Origin: an uncultured Bacteroides sp.
GTDB taxonomy: Bacteria; Bacteroidota; Bacteroidia; Bacteroidales; Bacteroidaceae
NCBI GenBank assembly: GCA_900552645.1
Contig: USAN01000001.1
Span: forward strand, 186,001 to 250,000
Direction of reading: 5' to 3'
DNA length: 64,000 nt
Below the pieces are notes generated by a model that searched no databases, was not told the DNA's origin, and saw only the letters and a list, made by a program, of their open reading frames with translations. A program made the translations under genes and the position numbers. Shown in pieces: positions 61,606 through 64,000 of the stretch; positions within the stretch are counted from its first letter, which is position 1; each line of letters starts with the position of its first letter.

Positions 61606-62451
61606 TTATGTCTCCCTATATTTTTTGGGAGACATTCCTGTTTGTCTTTTAAAGTACTTTCCAAAAGTAGATATATCTGGGAAATTTAGTGAATATGCTA
61701 TTTCCTGAATAGTGAGGTCGGTTGATTTTAATTTGGCCTCTGCATCCGCTATTATAAGATTACTTATTATGTCTGTTACCGTCTTTCCGGTAATTTTATT
61801 TACGGTTGAACTTAAGTGTTGAGGAGTTATATTAAGTTTGGCTGCATAGAAAGATGCACTTCTCTCGGTAGCATAAAATTTTGACATTAGTATAATTAGT
61901 TTCTTTACTATTTCCTCTCCGCGATTTCCGAATTTTCCATTCTTCCATTCTTTTCCATAAAAAGTTCCTATTCCATGAATAAGTGTCATCATTAGTGCTC
62001 GATAAAATCCTTTGTCTGGATTGAAAGGATTAAGATTTATCCATTTTATTACTGATGAAAAATATTCCAATATTATTTTTGCCTTTTCGTCGGATAGGGC
62101 TAATACAGGAGTTTGAATAATCAATGGTAGATAGCTAAGAGTAGATATAAGCAAATTATTGTCCGATATAATATTCATGTTGAAAGCTATTATATATAGC
62201 TCACATTCGGGCGATTGATGCGTAACATGAAGAAAACTGTTTGGCATTATTGTTACGAACGAATTCCGTGACAGTGTATATTCTGTAAGGTAAGTAGATA
62301 ATGTACACTCTCCAGCATTACACAATATAAACATATATTCCTGCGTTTTCTTTGGAAATGGAAATATCTTGCATAAGATTCTTGTATTGTCAATTAATGC
62401 AATTGCATTTTTATCTTTCTCAACAAGGTTAAAATTATATATACCGCTCAT
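61606..62451 (-). CDS. AraC-family transcriptional regulator
   Basis: This regulator has 281 residues from ATG 62451. An N-terminal cupin-like sensing part (about 20-150) precedes the C-terminal double helix-turn-helix. The latter shows YAAKLNITPQHLSSTVNKIT (first HTH) and LTIQEIAYSLNFPDISTFGK with YFKRQTGMSPKKYR (second HTH and signature). It is divergent from a second RND efflux operon, with 163 bp between starts, so control of that pump is likely. A TTG start at 62511 falls in the -33 box and is rejected. Confidence 0.88.
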   Translation of the reverse strand: MSGIYNFNLVEKDKNAIALIDNTRILCKIFPFPKKTQEYMFILCNAGECTLSTYLTEYTLSRNSFVTIMPNSFLHVTHQSPECELYIIAFNMNIISDNNLLISTLSYLPLIIQTPVLALSDEKAKIILEYFSSVIKWINLNPFNPDKGFYRALMMTLIHGIGTFYGKEWKNGKFGNRGEEIVKKLIILMSKFYATERSASFYAAKLNITPQHLSSTVNKITGKTVTDIISNLIIADAEAKLKSTDLTIQEIAYSLNFPDISTFGKYFKRQTGMSPKKYRET

Positions 62452-62480
62452 AAAAAAACCTTTTATATTTATATTATAGG

Positions 62481-62512
62481 CAAATATATAGTGAAAAAAA
62501 TGTCGAATCAAA
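62481..62512 (-). promoter_or_regulatory. Promoter of the AraC-type gene
   Basis: On the minus strand TTTG (62509-62512), 20 bp, TATATTTG (62481-62488), 29 bp before ATG 62451. Confidence 0.7.
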
Positions 62513-62614
62513 CAAAATGATTAAAAAATGACTAATATATCTTATCATAAGCACTTGTACCAATTATATAATAATGTGAACTTTGCATCCTAAATTAAAG
62601 AGATAATAAAACGT

Positions 62615-63676
62615 ATGAAACTTAAAAATTGGTCATTAGCGACAATTATTATTGCAACATTAAGTGCATGTACACAACCGGGAGCTAAAGAACAGGGTCC
62701 ACGTCCTGTAAAACTTGCAGAGGTTTCCTCGCTTAATTCTATAGAAAAATCTTTTTCTGGAATAGTTTCTCCAGATCAGTTCAGTGATTTGGCATTCAAG
62801 ATGTCGGGCCCACTTGTAGCTATGAACGTGCTTGAGGGACAGCGAGTTAAAAAAGGACAGGTAGTAGCCGAAATAGATCCTACCGATTTTATACTTGATT
62901 TTGAAGCAAAGAAAGCTTCTTATCAAAAAGCTCTTTCACAGATGCAACGTGCCGAGAAACTGTTGGCCAAGAATGCAATTTCAGTTCAGGAATATGAATC
63001 GGACAAAGCTTCGTTTGCAAATGCAAAGACTGCATACGAAAATGCACAGAATACATTGAATGATACAAAATTGCGTGCTCCGTTTGATGGTTTTATACAA
63101 AATAAATATGTAGAGAACTATCAGCGTGTACAACCTGGTCAGGGTATAGTATGTCTTATAAATCCGTCTAAGCTTCAGGTGGAATTTACTATTCCAGAAA
63201 ACAATATTAAGTATATAACATCGCCTGGACAGCTTTTTGTCGAGTTTGATGCTTATAAAGGAAAATTGTTCAAGGCTAAGATAAAGGAATATGTACAGGC
63301 ATCGCTTAACGGAGCCGGAGTGCCGGTCTTTATGTATATTGACGATCCCGAATTTAATCTTAATGAATATAAAATTTCAGTTGGATTTTCATGTAAGGTT
63401 ATTATTAGAGCAGAAGATGTTGTATCGGGTGTAGATGTACTTACAGTACCTTTATCGGCGATAGTATACGACAATAATAGCAATAGCAAGTCGGTATTTG
63501 TATACAATTCAGCTTCGCAAACTGTTGAGCAACGAAAAATTTCGGATATAAACGGAACTATCCTTCAAGATGAAGATGTAATTGTAAATGGCGACATTAA
63601 ATCGGGCGACAAGATTGTAGTAGCAGGAGCAACACGTCTTTCAAACGGTCAGCAAGTAAAAGTATTAACTGAATAA
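62615..63676 (+). CDS. RND efflux adaptor lipoprotein (HlyD/MFP)
   Basis: This periplasmic adaptor has 353 residues and a lipoprotein signal (IIATLSACTQPG, lipid-bearing Cys near 19). The lipoyl halves are FKMSGPLVAMNVLEGQRVKK and KLRAPFDGFIQNKYVENYQR, separated by a coiled-coil hairpin (AEKLLAKNAISVQEYESDKA). A beta-barrel (LQVEFTIPENNIKYI) and a membrane-proximal domain follow. The pump gene begins 19 bp downstream. The divergent AraC gene probably controls it. It differs from the first adaptor (13.6 kb) by the lipobox and by low likeness. Confidence 0.9.
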   Translation: MKLKNWSLATIIIATLSACTQPGAKEQGPRPVKLAEVSSLNSIEKSFSGIVSPDQFSDLAFKMSGPLVAMNVLEGQRVKKGQVVAEIDPTDFILDFEAKKASYQKALSQMQRAEKLLAKNAISVQEYESDKASFANAKTAYENAQNTLNDTKLRAPFDGFIQNKYVENYQRVQPGQGIVCLINPSKLQVEFTIPENNIKYITSPGQLFVEFDAYKGKLFKAKIKEYVQASLNGAGVPVFMYIDDPEFNLNEYKISVGFSCKVIIRAEDVVSGVDVLTVPLSAIVYDNNSNSKSVFVYNSASQTVEQRKISDINGTILQDEDVIVNGDIKSGDKIVVAGATRLSNGQQVKVLTE

Positions 63677-63695
63677 TAATATAAAGAAATAATAA

Positions 63696-64000
63696 ATGAA
63701 TATACCAAAATATTCCCTCGAGAATAAGAAGGTTATATATTTTTTCTTGGCTATATTAATGATTGGAGGCATTATCTCCTTCTTTAAATTACCCAAGAAA
63801 GAAGATTCTCCTTTTGTTATTAAAACTGCGGTTCTGGTAACTCAATATCCTGGCGCCAATCCTCAGGAAGTTGAAAGGTTGATTACAGAACCTATTGAAC
63901 GTGAAATACAGTCTATGTCTGAAGTAAAAGAGATTAAATCGGAATCCTACTTCGGACTATCAAAAATATCTATAGAGTTACAGCCAACTATTGCACCCGA
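63696..64000 (+). CDS. RND efflux transporter (N-terminal part, cut by window end)
   Basis: Only the first 101 residues are visible: a cytosolic start (NIPKYSLENKKVIYF), the first membrane helix (FLAILMIGGIISFF), and the start of the first periplasmic loop, with TAVLVTQYPGANPQEVERLI and EPIEREIQSMSEVKEIKSES. These match AcrB-type RND pumps. It follows the adaptor gene by 19 bp. The remaining 900 or so residues and any outer-membrane channel gene lie beyond the window. Confidence 0.9.
   Translation, partial: MNIPKYSLENKKVIYFFLAILMIGGIISFFKLPKKEDSPFVIKTAVLVTQYPGANPQEVERLITEPIEREIQSMSEVKEIKSESYFGLSKISIELQPTIAP

Overview
The window is a stretch of a low-GC Bacteroidales chromosome (Bacteroidota). 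The evidence is repeated use of the Bacteroides promoter type (TTTG, 19-20 bp, TANNTTTG), absence of Shine-Dalgarno-like spacing, and family markers: an RprX/RprY-type two-component pair, ssb-gldE-phosphopantetheinyl transferase, a trpBEGDCFA operon, single-chain serine dehydratase, MutS2, and glycan-degrading hydrolases. The genus cannot be fixed from sequence reading alone. One 11.2 kb block (about 23.6-34.8 kb) is visibly richer in G+C and is a mobilizable element.

Region by region: 1-13.4 kb holds a cut-off GH29 fucosidase, a CDF metal exporter paired with a type II NADH dehydrogenase, a ResB/CcsA-like cytochrome c assembly protein followed by a chorismatase-like Rid protein, a DcaP-like porin, a membrane acyltransferase, a flavodoxin-ferredoxin/Crp pair, and a GH28 plus trehalase-like hydrolase operon. 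13.6-19.0 kb is a complete RND tripartite efflux operon; 19.1-23.0 kb has a second acyltransferase and a GH84 O-GlcNAcase.

23.6-34.84 kb is an integrated NBU2-type mobilizable transposon. It sits in the 3' end of a tRNA-Ser(UGA) gene and is bounded by a 13-bp direct repeat. It carries a tyrosine integrase, a YhcG/DUF1016 nuclease-fold protein with an unknown partner, a small HTH protein, a RepA-like ATPase, a TOPRIM primase, a MobV relaxase, an NTF2-like protein, a GNAT pseudogene, and the resistance genes lnu(AN2) and mef(En2). Repeats at its ends and between the ATPase and primase genes look like integrase arm sites and a replication or control site.

35-51 kb is housekeeping: mutS2, sdaA, a MurU-like nucleotidyltransferase with an AmgK kinase fused to the RapZ C-terminal domain (cell-wall sugar recycling), RNase E/G, a 30-residue COX24/bS22-like basic protein, HU, ssb-gldE-PPTase, an OmpA protein, a two-component system and asparaginase. 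51.5-53.4 kb is a large TlpA-like thioredoxin protein, followed by a nested palindrome.

53.8-60.5 kb is the full tryptophan operon trpBEGDCFA on the minus strand. It has a leader peptide with two adjacent Trp codons, an early hairpin, a possible antiterminator pairing and an intrinsic terminator: a textbook attenuator layout, readable directly. 60.5-64 kb has small stress-type membrane proteins (YtxH-like, a 47-residue protein, DUF308), an AraC regulator and the start of a second RND efflux operon.

The most useful second looks are the trp attenuator, the AmgK-RapZ fusion, the chorismatase-like gene in a cytochrome assembly operon, the paired TTGGGTGT sites at both ends of the NBU2 element, the inverted origin-like units inside it, and the nested palindrome near 53.5 kb. 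Several open frames have longer TTG starts that lie inside promoter boxes; the ATG starts given here are preferred.
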